Source: Drosophila miranda
Lineage: Eukaryota; Arthropoda; Insecta; Diptera; Drosophilidae
Reading direction: 5' to 3'
Length of the DNA: 64,000 nucleotides
Assembly: GCF_003369915.1 (NCBI RefSeq)
Contig: NW_022881625.1
Span: forward strand, 7,068,001-7,132,000
Below the pieces are notes generated by a model that saw nothing but the letters and a program-made list of their open reading frames with translations, did not search any database and was not told the DNA's origin. The position numbers were made by a program, and so were the translations under genes. Positions 10,565-22,679 of the stretch are shown here, piece by piece (the stretch's first letter is position 1; each line of letters starts with the position of its first letter).

Positions 10565-11578
10565 ATGGAGTTTTCTGTTGTATGTGCCAAAAAATCATGC
10601 AATAAGCAGATCACCCGCGATCAGCCGATTATCCCCTGCTGGCTCTGCGACAGCGTAGTGCACGAAAAATGCGCTGGATTTTCTGGCCTTGTGAGTGATG
10701 CCATTTCAAAACGTAATGGTTTGCACTACAGTTGCGAGGCATGCAGTGCGGTGGAGAAAGACATGGTGGCTTTCATGAGGCAGACGCGGAAGGGCTTTAA
10801 GGAGCTGACCGTTGGCTTTAAAAAGCAATACGATCGGCTCCTAGCCATGGAGTCTCAATTTGGCAGTCTGCAACTGCTGAATGAGTCTCCGTGGCGTCAA
10901 AAGGTCACTCCGCGGGATCTGCAAGTGCCAACCGTCACTCAGCCGTGCGCCGCCGAAAAACTGACTCCGACCACTCTAAGGGTGCAGCAGTTGATCTCGT
11001 TTGCCACTCCAAGGGCAACGACAGCTGCTGGCGATGCAGATTCGGTAGCCGTATTCATCGCCTCGGAGGATGTGCAGCCAAGTACGTCTGCAGCGTCCGT
11101 GTCCGTGGTGTCCGCAAGTTCGCTAGTTGTCCCGTCCATCCCGATCCCACCAGTAAATAGACCTTCCGGACCTCCGGATATTGCCACCACAGGTACTAGG
11201 CCTGTGGTGCCCAAACCACTGGTGGGAGTCCCACCAAAACGACAAGTTTTTCTCTCACGGCTGGCCCCTGACCTCACATCTAATTATGTAATTGCTTTCA
11301 TTCAAAGCAAAATAAAAGCCGTGGGTTTAAAGGTGGAGAAATTCAACTTCTCTTATGCCAGGGAGATAGCCTCGTTTAAGATAAGCATCTCCTTAACTCA
11401 ATTTGACACCATTTGCTCCGCCAAATTTTGGCCGGAGCATTTGGTGGTGAAGGAGCTTAAGGCTAAGAAGAAGAATAGGCCCCCCATATCCCTTACAAAT
11501 CTTTCCAGTGTGCCACCCTCAACCTCAACTTCCTCTTCCTCAACTTCCTGTCTTGCTTCCACTTTTCCAAAAAACTAA
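10565..11578 (+). CDS. CR1-like ORF1 protein with PHD-like zinc finger
   Basis: 337 residues from the ATG at 10565. The N-terminus has a C4-H-C3 style pattern (CAKKSC, CWLC, HEKC, CEAC) resembling a PHD finger, as in ORF1 of CR1-type elements rather than the CCHC knuckles of Jockey types. A Ser/Thr/Pro-rich linker follows, then a C-terminal domain beginning near QVFLSRLAPD that aligns with the same region of copy B (FVSRLIPEAT) and probably binds RNA. It ends in a Ser/Thr-rich tail. The frame is intact although ORF2 is dead. Confidence 0.85.
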   Translation: MEFSVVCAKKSCNKQITRDQPIIPCWLCDSVVHEKCAGFSGLVSDAISKRNGLHYSCEACSAVEKDMVAFMRQTRKGFKELTVGFKKQYDRLLAMESQFGSLQLLNESPWRQKVTPRDLQVPTVTQPCAAEKLTPTTLRVQQLISFATPRATTAAGDADSVAVFIASEDVQPSTSAASVSVVSASSLVVPSIPIPPVNRPSGPPDIATTGTRPVVPKPLVGVPPKRQVFLSRLAPDLTSNYVIAFIQSKIKAVGLKVEKFNFSYAREIASFKISISLTQFDTICSAKFWPEHLVVKELKAKKKNRPPISLTNLSSVPPSTSTSSSSTSCLASTFPKN

Positions 11579-11590
11579 CTTCTCTTTTAG

Positions 11591-12506
11591 TAACCTATCA
11601 GAATGTAAGAGGCTTGCGTAGTAAGCTCAGCATTCTTTTCCGGGATAGTGTTGCATTTGCTTCCACGTTATTGTGTTTACTGAAAACTGGTTAAAGCCGG
11701 ACATTCTTTGTTCCGAGGACTTGGCAGGTCGGTACACAACTTTTAGAAAGGACCGTTCGTCTCGACGTGCAGGGGGGGTTCTAATTGCAGTGGACTCTTA
11801 CTTCACGTCGGAACAATTCACAGTCCTAGTTCAACAGCAACTGGAATTCCTGTGTGTAAAACTGATTCTTCCCGCTTTCGCTATATTTATTACTTGCTCG
11901 TATATCCCACCTTCTTCGGATATTTCAATTTATGAGCAGCACTTGTCCGCTTTAACCGCTGTTTCTTCCTCGCTATCTGATAAACATCGTATGATAGTTC
12001 TTGGTGACTTCAACTTGCCAGGAACTGTTTGGTCTTCGGTAAACGAGTCTAGTATCCTAGTGCCCATGTCACGACATGACTTTGCTGACGGCTTGCTTGA
12101 CCTGTCCCTGTCTCAAGTCAACCATGTGAAAAATTCCTTGGGTCGATTGCTTGATCTGTGCTTTGTATCGGATCCGACCATAGTGTTGTTAACCCGAGCC
12201 CTTCCGCTCACTATACCTGAAGACGCCTACCACCCTACTTTCGAGGTGTCGCTAGATATAGGACCAACTGTATTGGATCGGTCGAGTAGGCTATCCGAAC
12301 GTGTCCGCTGCTTTCGTAAAGCCGAGTTTGCGAAGCTTAATAACCTCATTAGGGATTTTGATTGGTCCGCTTTGTACTTGTGCACTGATATCATAAAAGG
12401 CACAAACATTTTTTACAATGCTCTTAGCACATTTTTCGATTCTTGTGTCCCGCTTTCTTGTCCGACTAGAAAACCCCTTGGCTTACCAAAGAGTTATCCA
12501 GTCTAA
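11591..12506 (+). pseudogene. CR1-like ORF2, endonuclease part
   Basis: It starts TYQNVRGLRSKL, then shifts frame near 11670 before FTENWLKPD. From there the frame is open with GGVLIAV, CSYIPPSSD and LGDFNLP endonuclease motifs and the LDLCF and PEDAYHP motifs, ending at a stop after the linker start. The reverse transcriptase that should follow is deleted. Confidence 0.85.
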
Positions 12507-12530
12507 AAAACCTAAAATCAAGAGTTCATA

Positions 12531-13058
12531 AAAAAGAGGTGGTCAAAGGAATTTGACGACCCCTATATAACAAAGACTCTCTATACCTCACTTGTTCGTC
12601 CGATCTTAGAATACGGCTCCTGTGTATGGTGCCCTCAGTACAAAGTACACCAGGACCGTATAGAATCAGTACAGAAAAACTTTTTACTCTTTGCTCTGCG
12701 GGGCCTTAACTGGGATGCGGGTGTAAGACTCCCATCTTACTCTAGTAGACTACTATAAGTAAACCTCCCATCCTTAGTTAACCGTAGAAAAATGCTTGGT
12801 GTGATATTTATGCACAACTTGATCAGGGGTGACATAGACAGCCCTGATCTGTTGAGCCGCATAAACTTCACGATTCCTATTAGACTGACTAGAAATTTTA
12901 TACCGTTGTTCCTTCCACTTTGTAGATCGAATTATTCCTTGCATGAACCGTTTAGGGTCTTATGCTCGGATTATAATTCCCTCTACCATATTATATCCAC
13001 CACTAATTCTCTTCCTCTTATTAAATTATTAATCCTTACACACCTTTCTATTAATTAG
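12531..13058 (+). pseudogene. CR1-like ORF2, C-terminal tail
   Basis: The tail resumes at a position equal to 54855 of copy B (KRWSKEFDDPY), through YTSLVRPILEYGSCVW and ALRGLNWDAG, with an in-frame stop near 12756. It then continues through MLGVIFMHNL to the end. It joins the endonuclease part by a deletion of about 1.5 kb relative to copy B. Confidence 0.8.
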
Positions 13059-13140
13059 TAACTGTAGTGGTATTTGTACTTTGATTGCATGCTTAGTTTC
13101 TTAGTAAGTTTAGTACTAATTTTCCTCGAATGTTAGTCTA

Positions 13141-13456
13141 ATAGCTATCTTTCTTGCATGTTCGCGTTTGGTTCGGCTACGCACCGCGCGTCATGCGGCA
13201 GCGCCCCTCGGTCGGTTGGGCGGGAGGAGGGCTGCGTTTTGCCTGGGATCCGCGCGTAACAGCCTTCTGCTGGTGTCACACGGGCCCCTTGACGGTGCAG
13301 TAACTGCATCGCCTCTTGAAAGATGCAGTCATTGCATGTCAACGTCCAAGAATATACAGGTACATATATGCTACGAATACCCTATACATATAGCCATATA
13401 GTATGCGGGGAAGCGGGCTCTTGTGGTACTGCTGTAAGATTATTTTATGGTACTCA
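13141..13456. other. Non-coding, unassigned
   Basis: No gene or element recognised. It is GC-richer than its surroundings up to 13300 and holds the intron side of the exon below. Confidence 0.4.
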
Positions 13457-13895
13457 CGTTCTGGACGAGGCCATTGATGCGGTTCCCATCTGCATCAGCA
13501 GCTCCTGTCCTGGCTCCTGTGATGCGAGCTGCCCCTGTTCTAGTTCCTGCGCTTCCAGCGGTTTCAGTTTCAGCACCAGCAGCAGCCCTTTCTCGTCCCC
13601 TTCCCCGTCCAGTGGCCGTTGCCGCTGACGCTGCCGATGCCGATGCCGCTTCCGTTGGCTTTAATGATAAGACCGCGTTAGAATGCGGCAAGACAGCAGC
13701 AGATGTGGGCGATGACAAGGAATTGGCGACTGGATGCTGGTAGGGATTGGTGTATCTGGAGTTGGAGGTAGGCAGGGGAGAGGTTGGCGGTGTGGGTTGT
13801 TGTGGAACTGAGGGGCCCGTTCCGTTGCGTAAACGGGCCAAGGCACTCCTTAAACCCTCCGTATTGTCTTTGTCGGGGCCCCTTCCAAATGAAAT
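13457..13895 (-). CDS. Probable internal coding exon of an unidentified host gene
   Basis: On the minus strand an open frame encodes RGPDKDNTEGLRSALARLRN, then a Pro/Ser/Thr-rich stretch and an Ala/Gly/Arg/Thr-rich low-complexity run. It ends NGLVQN immediately before a strong donor, AAC|GTGAGT (exon edge at 13457, phase 0). The frame stays open upstream to about 14090, but coding character fades beyond 13895. I see no convincing acceptor, so the upper edge is a guess. Flanking exons were not found. It could also be a chance frame in GC-rich DNA; the donor and the charged LRSALARLRN segment argue for a real exon. Confidence 0.45.
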
Positions 13896-16800
13896 GCATC
13901 TGCACAGCACTCTCCCAGCCTCCGCCTCGGCCTCACTTCTGCTGCCCTGCCACGTTCGACTCTCAGGTGTGTTTGCCTCTTGGATGGAATTCGACTCGTT
14001 CGTGCAAATGTAGAAAATGGTTACGGCTAGCCTCAAAGTTTTGGACTCATCTCTGGAAACCCCAGCCACAAGTGCAGCGGTCTGGGCCAATTCAGAAAAC
14101 TAATTCCAACTTTTGTGTCTCGTCTCAGCACGTAAGGCCTGTGTGTGAGTGTGCGCCTAGACCTTATGGCACTTTTAAGAGAATTAAAATGTTCCAGAAG
14201 CGACTGTACTGGAAGGTAGTAGCTGCAGACAGAGCCCGACAGTTTTCTCCGGAAAAATAAGCAGGTCGGAGAGTGGCTGCAAGAAAAGAATGCAAATTAA
14301 TCGAAGATTGTGCCAAATTCTAAATTGTGCTGATCGGAACAGTGGGTTTCTTCAAGCTTTATTTATTAACGTCCAGAGAAATGTCAGAGAAATTAAAACA
14401 AAATAAAAGAAGTGCATTTCATATTTTAATTAAATATATTTCATAGTTAAATTTAATACATTTAACAGTTAAATATTATATATAATATATTATATTTAAA
14501 TTTTTATTTCTTACAAATTTAATATACCATATTTAATGTTTATTAATAATATAGTTGAGGAAAAGAATAAAAACTACGTAAATGATGGTTAGAAAGATGA
14601 TTAGATGGAAAAGGTAATTGAAATATCATCCAAATGGTATTCCAATATTATAAACTTTTAGGGGAAAAAGAACGCTTTTCTGTTTCTGAAATTCCAGAGA
14701 TTTTCTAGCTGTCTTTATTGCTCTCACAGCATTTGGTCAGATTTCATTCCCGGACCAGGGATGAACATAATTTCCGACACACAATTTAAATCATGTCCCA
14801 ATGGCTGTGTCCCCTTGGCCCTCTGACAATGCCTCACATTCCAGCCACAGGCTGCTTGACTCTGTTCCCGTCGCAGCTCCTGTCTCCGCTCCTGTGGCTG
14901 CTCTTGTGGCGTATGTTGTTGCCATTTTAACTGTGCATGTGCGCCCCAAGGCTGATGGTGGGAGGGTGCGGCCGCAGAAAGAAGAGGAAACACACAATGA
15001 AATTTAAATGGCCTCCGAGTAGCCATGCCCTGAGTGAAAGGACTATTTAATGCAGCAAAATTCTGCCAGGTATTCTCTACATAAATGCTTTTTCCTGGAA
15101 CAGCTGCCGACAGCCATCTGACAAATGTGGCGAGGGCACACGACCGAGCCATGAGATACATCTACCTCCCAACAGGTGGAAACTTTGATAAACGCTTGAA
15201 TACCAGAACAGTTTGCTGGCTGCCAGCTAAATGCCTAGCAACGGCTTATCATATTTGATACACTGAAATTCCATTCAGACACTGCATTTCCTTTGAAATC
15301 CACTGACTGCTGGCTCTTTATGGGGAAATTGACAACGCACCAGTGACCTCTACTGATTCCAATCTGCGTCCAAGAGTTGCAGAAAGAGCAGTCGAGAGGA
15401 GGATAGAACGGATACCAAGGTCACTATGGACATTCAGCTCATCATATCACAGGCCACTGCCCTCTCTTTTCAGAGGAAACTAAACTTATTTCGATAGAAT
15501 TATCCCTTTACCCTCCACACAACACACTTTACCACCACTAAGGTTGCGAATTCCCAGGGGTGGGAACTCGCTGCTCCTCAATAAAAGAGCAAAGAAATAA
15601 AATAAACTTTAAGGACCGCAAACAAAAGCTGAAACAGCTGATAATCATGATTTATGGGAAATGAGTAGCGAGGTGGCAGGCCAATGACAGCAGTCGACTC
15701 GAGGCAGGAACGTCCTGTTGGCATGGAACGAATGCTTTGGTCAAACCAGAAAAGAGGCCAATAAACACGGCCATAAAAGCACCCACTCCAGCACCCTTGG
15801 CTTTTCATCAGATCAGGGAAATGTAGGAACGAAAGAATGAATGTGGGGAAGCCATTGTAAACGAAATCATTTTCTGGCTTTGCTATTTAAAAAACTTTTT
15901 TGCAGATTCATCATTGTTGGACGAGGATATGTGTGTGGTGTGTGGAGTGTGGAGCGTGGCGTGTGGCCTGGTGTGCTTTGGTCCGCTTCGAAAGCAATTT
16001 GCCAGCCAGCCATAGAAGCAATTATTTTATCATATTACCTATACGCAACGCGTGCCCAATGCGCTGCTAACAGATTTATTCTTTCATTAGAAGACAAACA
16101 ACCGCTTTCCATTACGCTGCTGCCGTTTCTTATTAAAACTCAAACAGAAGCGAGAGACCAGCTGCAGAAGCCATCGCAAATTGCGCGCCCAGCTTTATTT
16201 ACATAATTTTTTCTTGAGGGACAATAGTGGCCCCAAGAAACGTAACAAAATTCTCATTAAAAGCCAGAAAACTGTACGCCCATTTAGCTTGGGGCCAGCT
16301 TGGCAACCATGAGAGTGGGTCCAAGAGTCCTAGAGTCCTGCCAAGTGTTCCGAAAAGCATTGCCGGCCTGGACAGTAGTATCGCCTCCAGCTCGAATTTG
16401 CATTCATATTAAACATTGCTCGGTCGTAAGCTGATTATGTGCAGAAATACATGTAGCACTTAAATCACCTGTAATTGATTTCTACCCTCCATTCGCACTC
16501 CATCACTCATATGCAGCGTTGCCCCTGGCAGCCCTGTAAACCCTCAACACGACCGCTGACAGGTAAATAATCACAATCACAATCAAAATGGTCATCATCG
16601 TGATGAGCAGCCTCGCAATTACCCCCCACAGCTCCACGGATTCTCCCCAGCTTCCGCCCACATGTGGATCAACGATTATTTCCCATTGGTTTTGATTGAT
16701 GTCTGCTTCCGCAGACCGATAATGATTATATTTATGATGAAGCCACTAATTTATAATACGGCGAAAGCAAAGCCACCGTACCTGGCCAGCTAATAAATCA

Positions 16801-18704
16801 AAATCGAAGTTTTCATGGGGATACCATTTTCAAGAGTTCCGGTGGAACGGAAGCATTATTTGTGTTCATGGCTGAATAATTTAATGGAAAATGCGATTGA
16901 GTGGCCTGCAGTTATCCAATTGAATGCCGTTTTTTATGTTGTACATTATAGAAGCCTGCCTCCTATGGATTCGAATGAAAATGTAGCTTTGATTTCGCCG
17001 TATCAGGCAATTAAAATCAGGGCATGTTCGCGATTGGTTTTCCGCTAATAAATTGGAAGCGTGCCATGGGAAAGGATGCGAGCTATCCACCAACAGCACC
17101 ACAAAAACTTTAACAATGAGAGAAACAATTTCTTCGAACTGTTGCATATTTATATTCATCCGAGTACAACATCTACAATTCCTCTGCAAGTACTGGGTAC
17201 ACTCGAATTGGCAAGAATAATTAAATTCAGCAAAAGCTCATAAAAAATATATGTGGGGCCCTAAAAGGTTTCCAAGAGACCACCCTCAAGCCGAGGGGTG
17301 GAGCTGGTGGCGGCTCTTTTCAGCTTGAAACTGAACTTTGATGACAGGTGGGGCTCGCCCCCCCCCCGAACATATCGGCAGCAGATACCGCACTCACAGG
17401 CACACTCCCTCGCAACAGTACCCCACACAGAAAGGAATCCTCGTGGTAGGGATGGGCCGGCTAAGATATTGGTCCCTCCCTCCCAAAGTGGTTTAGAGCT
17501 CGATGCATAAATTCCGGCGAACTTCGAATTGATTCATAGAAATTTCTTTATTAGACAGTTGGTAAGCCACATCATCGGGAGAATGACTGGATCTCGCCCA
17601 GGAAAAACGAATTTTATTGCCCCAGCAACAGAACGTGGGCAGAGTAAGCCGCATTGAATGAATCTGTCAGTCAAGGAGAGACGAGCATTATTATCCACAG
17701 CCTTGCGGGGCGTTTCCACATTTCCCAGCCATTCGAGGACACAATCCAGAACGGCTTAACCTACATATGGAGAGAATGCTTGACCCGGCCCGCTAGAAGG
17801 TTACCTGGACAACAGGTTAGAGAAGTCCTCAAAGACCCATTCAATTTGTATCTCTCTGTGTGGGTAAATACCAAATGGTCTGGTGTCCCTCTTAATGAGA
17901 ATCCCCTTAAAATATTGACCGCGTATACGTATTTATTTGTGTACAGTCTGTCGCCCCCGGGGCGGAGAACAATGTCTGGGGTAGGACGCCGTTACGCGCT
18001 TTACTGCTGTTGCATGCCAAACGGAATACAGTTTGTGGCTGCTGCTCGAGGCAGGCGACGCAGGAGACGCAGGCGACGCAGGAGTGCATTGCATTGCTGT
18101 GGCTGGCCAAGTACAGAAGTCATTGGCCGAGACAATGCTTCTGTGCAACAGGAACATGAATAAGTCAATGTCTGTGCTGTCATTGGGGTTGGCTGGGGGG
18201 ATGGCAATGGCTTTGGCTCGTTTCTGTCTCTATCTCTATCTCTGTCCCTGTTCCTGTCCCTACACTCTGGTTACATTTCCACTTCGGTCTGCCACTGGCA
18301 TTGTGTTTGTTCAGAGTGTCTTTGGCTCCGGGCTATATTTGCCGCTTGGCTATGGGTTTAATCAAGCTTGAAATTGTCTAATGTCGGTGGGAAATGTGCA
18401 GGGACCCCATGATTGGGTTGTTGACTCGACAGCTGGATCGAAGGAGTTGGGGAGTTGATATTACTGGGTGCTCAATCTCTCTGACTTCGAATGGGGCTAT
18501 AAAGAACGGTCTTAATTTCTGAAGTGCTCAAATTACAAACCCCTAAAGTAGCGCAAAGAAACGTAAGTCATAATTGTTTCCTGGTATTATGGAGCTGCTT
18601 TCCCGCTGTTCCAATAAAATAGAGAATACGCTTACCATGAAAGGAAATTGTTCTAAGAAAAACACGTAGCTGCTCTCCAACTCAAGAAATCGCTTTTCAT
18701 TTTA
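13896..18704. other. Host-like intronic or intergenic DNA
   Basis: No coding exon, RNA gene or recognisable transposon was found. There is an AT-rich block at 14400-14560, a short GACGCAGG-type repeat at 18050-18085 and a TCTCTATC-type run at 18225-18260. Many short frames are present but none shows domain sequence. It may be intron of the gene with the exon at 13457. Confidence 0.5.
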
Positions 18705-18894
18705 ATACCCGATACTCAAAATAAGTATTGGGGTATTTTAGATTTGTGGTAAAAGTGGATGTGTGTAACGTTCAGAAGGAATCGTTTCCGACCCCATAAA
18801 GTATATATATTCTTGATCAGCATCAATAGCCGAGTCGATTGAGCCCTGTCTGTCTTTCCGTCCGTCCGTCTGTCAGTCCCTATCAGCGCCTAGA
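18705..18894 (+). mobile_element. DINE-1 5' fragment
   Basis: It begins ATACCCGATACTC and runs through the 'ccgaccccataaag' block and TCTG/TCCG tract to 'cagcgcctag', then stops. Only the first 190 bp of the element remain. Confidence 0.88.
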
Positions 18895-19004
18895 CCCGGA
18901 CCTACGTTATTTGAATTAAGATTTTGACTTTTCTTCGTTTTCTAGGTTTAAGCATTGGGGGGGGGGCAAGTCGCGATCACGGCGGACGCCACTGGCTTTT
19001 CAGA

Positions 19005-19330
19005 ACCAAACCCAACAACAACGACGCAGCAGCAGCCAAAGAGAGAGGGGAATACACCAAGAACCGAAAACCAACGGCATCGACGCAGCAACGGCGAGGA
19101 ATACACCGAGAAAGCAGAAACCCAACGACAACGACGCAGCAGCATCCAAAGAGGGAGAGGAATACACCAAGTATCGAAATCCAACGGCACCGACACAGCA
19201 ACGGGGAGGAATACACCAAGAATCGAAATCCAACGGCACCGACACAGAAACGGGGAGGAATACACCAAGAAACAAAACCCAACAACAACAAAGCAGCGGA
19301 AGCCAAAGAGAGAGAGAGGAATACACCAAG
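19005..19330 (+). repeat. Minisatellite of alternating ~59 and ~50-bp units
   Basis: About six units each begin aaacccaac or aaatccaac and end near gaatacaccaag. Long units contain a ccaaagagagag insert that the short ones lack, and the two types partly alternate. All three forward frames are open because the unit is stop-poor. It probably belongs to the LTR element that follows, but this is not proven. Confidence 0.7.
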
Positions 19331-19734
19331 AGCCGAAACGGTAGCCAACAGCATCAATTCAGCGACGGCCGAAGACGAGAAGCGCCGAAAAGATAAGCCG
19401 CCAGCGTCGACGCAGCAACGAAGCGCCGAAACGGTATGCTAAAGCGAAACTAAAGCGAAGTAACGACGCGCCAGCAGCGAAAAGAAGAGGCAAAAGTCAC
19501 CGGCGCAGCGTAGACGCCGAACGACGGCGCCAGCCCTCTGCCGCCGCGAGAATGACGACGCTGGCCGCCCACGCTGGCGCTGGATCGGGAGAGTTCTGAG
19601 GCTGGAGAAGAAAAACGTGGATGAGAAAAATTCGATTGGGAGCAGTCGTAGGAGTCGGACGTGTTCGCGGAAAAATTCGAGTGGCTTGGAAAAAGTAAAA
19701 ACACGTGGCGGCCCGGATCCACGCCAACGCTATC

Positions 19735-19860
19735 AGTGACACGGGGAAGATCCGGCATCGACGCTGCGCTTACGGGGAGAAGACCCTGCATCGATACTAC
19801 ACTTACGGAGAGGAGATTCTGCATCTACGCTGCACCCACGGGGAAGAGGAGGCTTTCGAC
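19735..19860 (+). repeat. Short tandem repeat, ~36-39-bp unit, about three copies
   Basis: Units share 'cggggaagatccggcatcga' type sequence (gga(g/a)ga(g/a)ga, then gcatc(g/t)acgctgc). No gene is recognised between 18895 and 19990 outside the two repeat blocks. A splice-acceptor-like tttctag lies at 18940-18946 and a gggtaagc donor-like site at about 19885. Confidence 0.5.
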
Positions 19861-20099
19861 GAGTACAAGCGTGGGAGTTCAGGGGTAAGCTAGTCTCTAG
19901 ACGTGTATACGGGCTGCTGAGCGGTGCGATAGGTAGGGAACCAAGAGAGAATAAAGTGAAATGTAACGAATATAACAGAAACATAGCCCGACCACCAACT
20001 ATCTATACACTAGGGAACCTGGAGGCCCGGGGCTTCATCTTCTCTGCCCTTCCTCCCGCCTCTTGCCCGAGTCTGCGTGCTTCCATCCAGTAGTTCGTA

Positions 20100-21610
20100 G
20101 CCCGACAGGATCCTGAGGCCGCTGTCCGGCGATTGCCTAGGCGTTCTCGGTGGCACCTGTCGGCGTTCCCTCCGCATGATTGCCTCCCGTAGTTTGTGAC
20201 CTCGCAGGGTCCCGAGGCCGCTATCCGACGATCGTCTAAGCGTCCCCGGTGACGCCTGTTGCTGTCTCGCCTGATCCCCGTAGTTCCCTGGGTTCCGAAG
20301 GGGCTGTCCGGCGATTGCCTAGGCCTTCTCGGCGATACCTGCCCTGTATGATAAAGACTTTCGCAGTAATGCTTAGCCCGATAGTGTCCCGTGAGTGCTA
20401 TCCGGCGATTGCCTAAGCACTCTCGGCGATACACGTCGGTATTCTCGTACTCGTAGTAATTCTTAGTTCGGCGGTACCCCGTAAGTGCTATCCGGCGATT
20501 GCCTAGGCACTCTCGGCGATGCCTGTCGATATCCCTGACCCCCGTAGTAATTCTTAGTTCGACAGTGTCCCGTAAGTGCTATCCGGCGATTGCCTAGGCA
20601 CTCTCGGTGATGCTCGTCGATATCCCTGACCCTCGTAGTAATTCTTAGGCTGACAGGGTCCCGTAAGTACCGTCCGGCGATAGCCTAGGTACTCTCGGTG
20701 ATACTTGTCGGTATTTCTGCATAGCAAAGTCCCCCTTCCGCGTCGTAGTAATTCTTAGGCCGACAGGGTCCCGTAAGTACCGTCCGGCGATAGCCTAGGT
20801 ACTCTCGGCGATGCTTGTCGGTATTTCCGCATAGCAAAGTTCCCCTTTCCGCGTCGTAGTAATTCTTAGGCCGACAGGGTCCCGTAAGTACCGTCCGGCG
20901 ATAGCCTAGGTACTCTCGGCGATACTTGTCGGTATTCCCGCATAGCAAAGTTCCCCTTTCCGCGTCGTAGTAATTCTTAGGCCGACAGGGTCCCGTAAGT
21001 GACGTCCGGCGATAGCCAAGGCACTCTCGGCGATACTCGCCAGTATTTCCGCACAGCAAAGTCCCCCTTCCGCGTCGTAGTAATTCTTAGGCCGACAGGG
21101 TCCCGTAAGTACCGTCCGGCGATAGCCTAGGTACTCTCGGCGATGCTTGTCGGTATTTCCGCATAGCAAAGTTCCCCTTTCCGCGTCGTTGTAATTCTTA
21201 GGCCGACAGGGTCCCGTAAGTACCGTCCGGCGATAGCCTAGGTACTCTCGGCGATACTTGTCGGTATTCCCGCATAGCAAAGTTCCCCTTTCCGCGTCGT
21301 AGTAATTCTTAGGCCGACAGGGTCCCGTAAGTGCCGTCCGGCGATAGCCTAGGCACTCTCGGCGATACTTTCCGGTATTTCCGCAGAGCAAAGTCCCCCT
21401 TCCGCGTCGTAGTAATTCTTAGGCCGACCGGGTCCCGTAAGTACCGTCCGGCGATAGCCTAGGTACTCTCGGCGATACTTGTCGGTATTCCCGCATAGCA
21501 AAGCCCCCCTTCCCGCTTCGTAGTAACTCTCAGGCCGGCAGGGTCCCGTAAGTACTGTCCGGCGGTAGCCTAGGTACTCTCGGCGACACCTGTCGGTATT
21601 ATCGCATAGT
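20100..21610 (+). repeat. Tandem array, ~91-bp and ~111-bp units, in the presumed U3
   Basis: Units share 'cgtagtaattcttag', 'gtcccgtaagtac', 'tccggcgatagcctagg' and 'tactctcggcgata'. Starts at 20452, 20543, 20634 and 20744 give 91-bp spacing for the older left units. From 20741 starts fall every 110-111 bp (20741, 20852, 20963, 21073, 21184, 21295, 21405, 21516). The long units differ by an added 'gcatagcaaagtccccc' block. Units left of 20450 are more diverged. In an LTR U3 such arrays usually act as enhancers. Confidence 0.9.
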
Positions 21611-21697
21611 AAAGACCTCCGTATTGATTCTGAGTTCGGTGGGGTCCTGAAGGCCCCGTCCCCCATCGTCGGTCCGAAATACGGAGTCCCGGCAAAT

Positions 21698-21705
21698 TAT
21701 AAATA
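21698..21705 (+). promoter_or_regulatory. TATA box of the LTR promoter
   Basis: TATAAATA lies 68 bp before the PBS-defined LTR end, with an Inr-like tcga about 15-20 bp later. It fits the U3/R position of an LTR. Confidence 0.5.
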
Positions 21706-21772
21706 TTACTGTAATTTCGACCCTGGAGTAGACTGAGATATGTACCCCAGCCCAGGATCGCTTCCTTACAGA

Positions 21773-21790
21773 TGGCGCCCGAGCAGGGAC
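21773..21790 (+). promoter_or_regulatory. Primer binding site, tRNA-Lys(UUU) type
   Basis: TGGCGCCCGAGCAGGGAC differs at one base from the complement of the tRNA-Lys(UUU) 3' end. It lies two bases after the LTR end ..CTTACA. Confidence 0.85.
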
Positions 21791-22679
21791 TCCGGGATTA
21801 CGTTATGTTTTGGGGCGCTAAGTGGAACAGTCGATCAGAAGAAAGAATTGCAGGGGGAATCGGGACTGTACCATGCGCAAGCACGACCAGTCGGAATCAT
21901 TAGGACAAGAATAGCTGTATATCTCTGTAAAAAAACCGCACGTGAGGTCGCCCATTATTCACGTACAGCCGAGGCTGGCTTCCCTACCCTCCCTAGCAAT
22001 AGCGTCAGCACGTGGCCGCTGCGCCCACATGAGGAGGAGAGCGCCGCGGCGAGGCGGCAGAGAAAGAGAACCGAGCCGAAGCTGGGCAGAAATCGCTAGA
22101 GAGAGAGCGACATGTACGCGGCGAGCAGCGCGTCGTGGGCGGTAGAGGCCGAGCGAGCGTCGGAATCCTCCCGAAGACCAACCAGCCCGGCTATATATTT
22201 CGTACTCAGACCCAGAAGAGGATAGTCAACGCCCGGCCCTCAGCGAGAAGAGTCAATGCCCGGCCCTCAGCGCGAGCAGTCATTCGATGCCCGGCCTTCA
22301 GCGCGATCATTCAATGCCTGGCCTACAAAACGATAGCGGAGAGTAAACGCCCGGCCTTAAAAGTGATCAGTCAGCGTTCAGCCATCAACACGGGACGAGA
22401 TCCAACGCTTAAATCAACGAACCCAGCACGACCAGGACCACAAGGACAATTCCAAGGACAACGATAGCAAGGACTATCGACCAGGACCCCAAGCAGCAAG
22501 GACGCCAAGGACGCCTCCACTGGACAACCGTGTTAACCGTACATACGCCGTGACTAGCCCAAGGACTCCGGTATTCAGTGCGTGACCTAAGAAAAGATTC
22601 TACCGGAGGCTCAATACGTGATACTACCGTCGGAAACGCGAAAGACCTCGAAGTGCCAGTTCGACCACCGTGCTTCGAC
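21791..22679 (+). other. Untranslated leader of the gag-protease element
   Basis: No convincing gene. At about 22215-22365 an imperfect ~30-bp repeat recurs about five times around the core 'gcccggcc(c/t)t(c/a)a'. This may be the packaging region; that is inference from position only. Confidence 0.55.

Larger units (their letters stand above)
10119..13140 (+). mobile_element. CR1-like non-LTR retrotransposon, copy C (diverged, deleted)
   Basis: A 5' leader (10119-10564; start not certain) is followed by an intact ORF1, a broken endonuclease and only the C-terminal tail of ORF2; the RT core is missing. Protein similarity to copies A and B is clear but much lower than between A and B, so this is a different subfamily. 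The 3' limit near 13140 is approximate; no clear terminal repeat is seen. Confidence 0.85.

Noticed and set aside
17907..18207. Minus-strand frame rich in Ala, Ser and Pro
   Set aside because: Falls on a short GACGCAGG-type repeat; no splice sites or conserved block, so not called an exon.
18924..19442. Overlapping frames rich in Asn, Gln, Thr and Arg
   Set aside because: All arise from a stop-poor minisatellite; every forward frame is open and none has non-repetitive sequence.
20685..21666. Minus-strand frames with repeated YRREYLGYRRTVLTGPCRP
   Set aside because: They are the reverse reading of the tandem repeat. The unit is often 111 bp, a multiple of three, so a frame stays open by chance. 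No start, domain or composition supports a protein.
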